Origin: Anaerolineales bacterium UBA6668
GTDB lineage: Bacteria; Chloroflexota; Anaerolineae; Anaerolineales; UBA6668
Length of the DNA: 7,298 nt
Direction of reading: 5' to 3'
Assembly (NCBI GenBank): GCA_002455215.1
Contig: DKKK01000189.1
Span: 332-7,629 of the forward strand
Under the pieces are notes generated by a model, which had not been told where the DNA came from, made no database searches, and was given only the letters and a program-made list of their open reading frames with translations. This document shows positions 6,596-7,298 of the stretch, in pieces (positions within the stretch are counted from its first letter, which is position 1; every line of letters begins with the position of its first letter). A program made the translations under genes and the position numbers.

Positions 6596-7298
6596 TTATC
6601 TCACATGCTTTTGATAATCTGCATTAAACAGCTTTAGACTAGAAACCACCGCGCTGGTGCTGAACTCGCCCAGCGGGCACAAGCACTTGCCTTGAATTTG
6701 GCTGGCAACGGTTTGGAGCAATTGCACATCGGCTTTTGCGCCTTTGTCGCTTTCAATGCGTTTTAACACGTTCAACATCCAGAAAGTGCCTTCACGGCAG
6801 GGCGTGCATTTGCCACAGGATTCGTGCTTAAAGAATTGTGTGGTCTTGTATGCCACCCAACTCATGTCGGCATCTTCATCCATCAAAATGACCGAGGCGG
6901 AGCCCAGTTCACTGCCCCGCAAGCGCACGTCTTCGTAGGTGAGGGGCGTATCCAACACTTCATCGGTGGCGGCTAGGATTGGGGCAGATGCACCCGAAGG
7001 CAAGATTGCTTTGAGCTTTTTGCCACCACGGATCCCGCCCGCCAAGCCAAAAATTACCTGACGGAAGGTGGTGCCGAGCGGCACTTCGTAGTTGCCGGGT
7101 TTTTCCACATGCCCACTCACACACACAATTTTGGTGCCAGGGCTTTTTTCGGTTCCCACTTCTTTGTACCAAGCCGCACCGTTTTGCAAAATCAGCGGGA
7201 CATTGGTGAGCGTTTCGGTGTTGTTGACAATGGTGGGCTTGCGGAAGAGGCCCTCGACCGTGGGGAAGGGCGGGCGCGTCCGCACCTCGGGCCGCTCG
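6596..7298 (-). CDS. nuoF: NADH-quinone oxidoreductase subunit F, C-terminal part (start lies outside the window)
   Basis: NuoF binds NADH and FMN and passes electrons to cluster N3. The frame is open from the window edge and gives 233 whole codons before the stop, against about 430 for the family, so roughly 200 N-terminal residues, including the main FMN/NADH glycine-rich loops, are missing. Family markers are RPPFPTVEGLFRKPTIVNNTETLTNVP near the edge (about visible residues 7-33, in two blocks) and ESCGKCTPCREG, giving N3 ligands at visible residues 161, 164 and 167. The fourth ligand is in KCLCPLGEF, most likely the second Cys (207). The internal GTG at 7285 is not the true start, because conserved sequence continues upstream of it. 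The C-terminus (LKLFNADYQKHVR) looks complete, so the following insertion has not truncated the gene. Confidence 0.96.
   Translation of the reverse strand, partial: ERPEVRTRPPFPTVEGLFRKPTIVNNTETLTNVPLILQNGAAWYKEVGTEKSPGTKIVCVSGHVEKPGNYEVPLGTTFRQVIFGLAGGIRGGKKLKAILPSGASAPILAATDEVLDTPLTYEDVRLRGSELGSASVILMDEDADMSWVAYKTTQFFKHESCGKCTPCREGTFWMLNVLKRIESDKGAKADVQLLQTVASQIQGKCLCPLGEFSTSAVVSSLKLFNADYQKHVR

Overview
The window is a stretch of a bacterial respiratory complex I (NADH:quinone oxidoreductase, nuo) operon. Every supported gene lies on the minus strand, so transcription runs from high to low coordinates in the order nuoF (3' part), an unrelated AT-rich gene, nuoG, nuoH, nuoI, nuoJ, nuoK, nuoL (5' part). 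The F-G-H-I-J-K-L order is the common bacterial one. The moderate GC content (about 55% in one sampled line of nuoG) and the look of the NuoF C-terminus, NuoI and NuoH suggest a Chloroflexota/Anaerolineae-like bacterium. That assignment is an inference from protein flavour, not a database result.

Positions 6596-7298 hold the last 233 codons of nuoF, with the ligands of iron-sulfur cluster N3. Positions 5465-6595 interrupt the operon. They hold one AT-rich gene for a protein of about 275 residues with an N-terminal membrane anchor and no recognised family, a strong stem-loop just after nuoF, and a short leader before nuoG. Positions 2945-5464 are nuoG, with ligand sets for N1b, N5, N4 and also N7. 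Positions 1-2943 are the tightly packed nuoH, nuoI, nuoJ, nuoK and the first 167 codons of nuoL. Gaps there are 1, 38 and 31 nt, then a 4-nt overlap, then 5 nt.

NuoF oxidises NADH and passes electrons to N3. NuoG and NuoI carry them along the Fe-S chain towards quinone at the NuoH interface. NuoH, J, K and L form the membrane arm that couples this to ion translocation. All key residues I checked are present, so complex I looks functional.

The unusual part is the 1.13-kb insertion between nuoF and nuoG. Its composition (33-37% GC in two sampled lines) differs sharply from its neighbours, and it separates two genes that are normally adjacent. I see no CRISPR array, tRNA, rRNA, transposase or complete insertion sequence.
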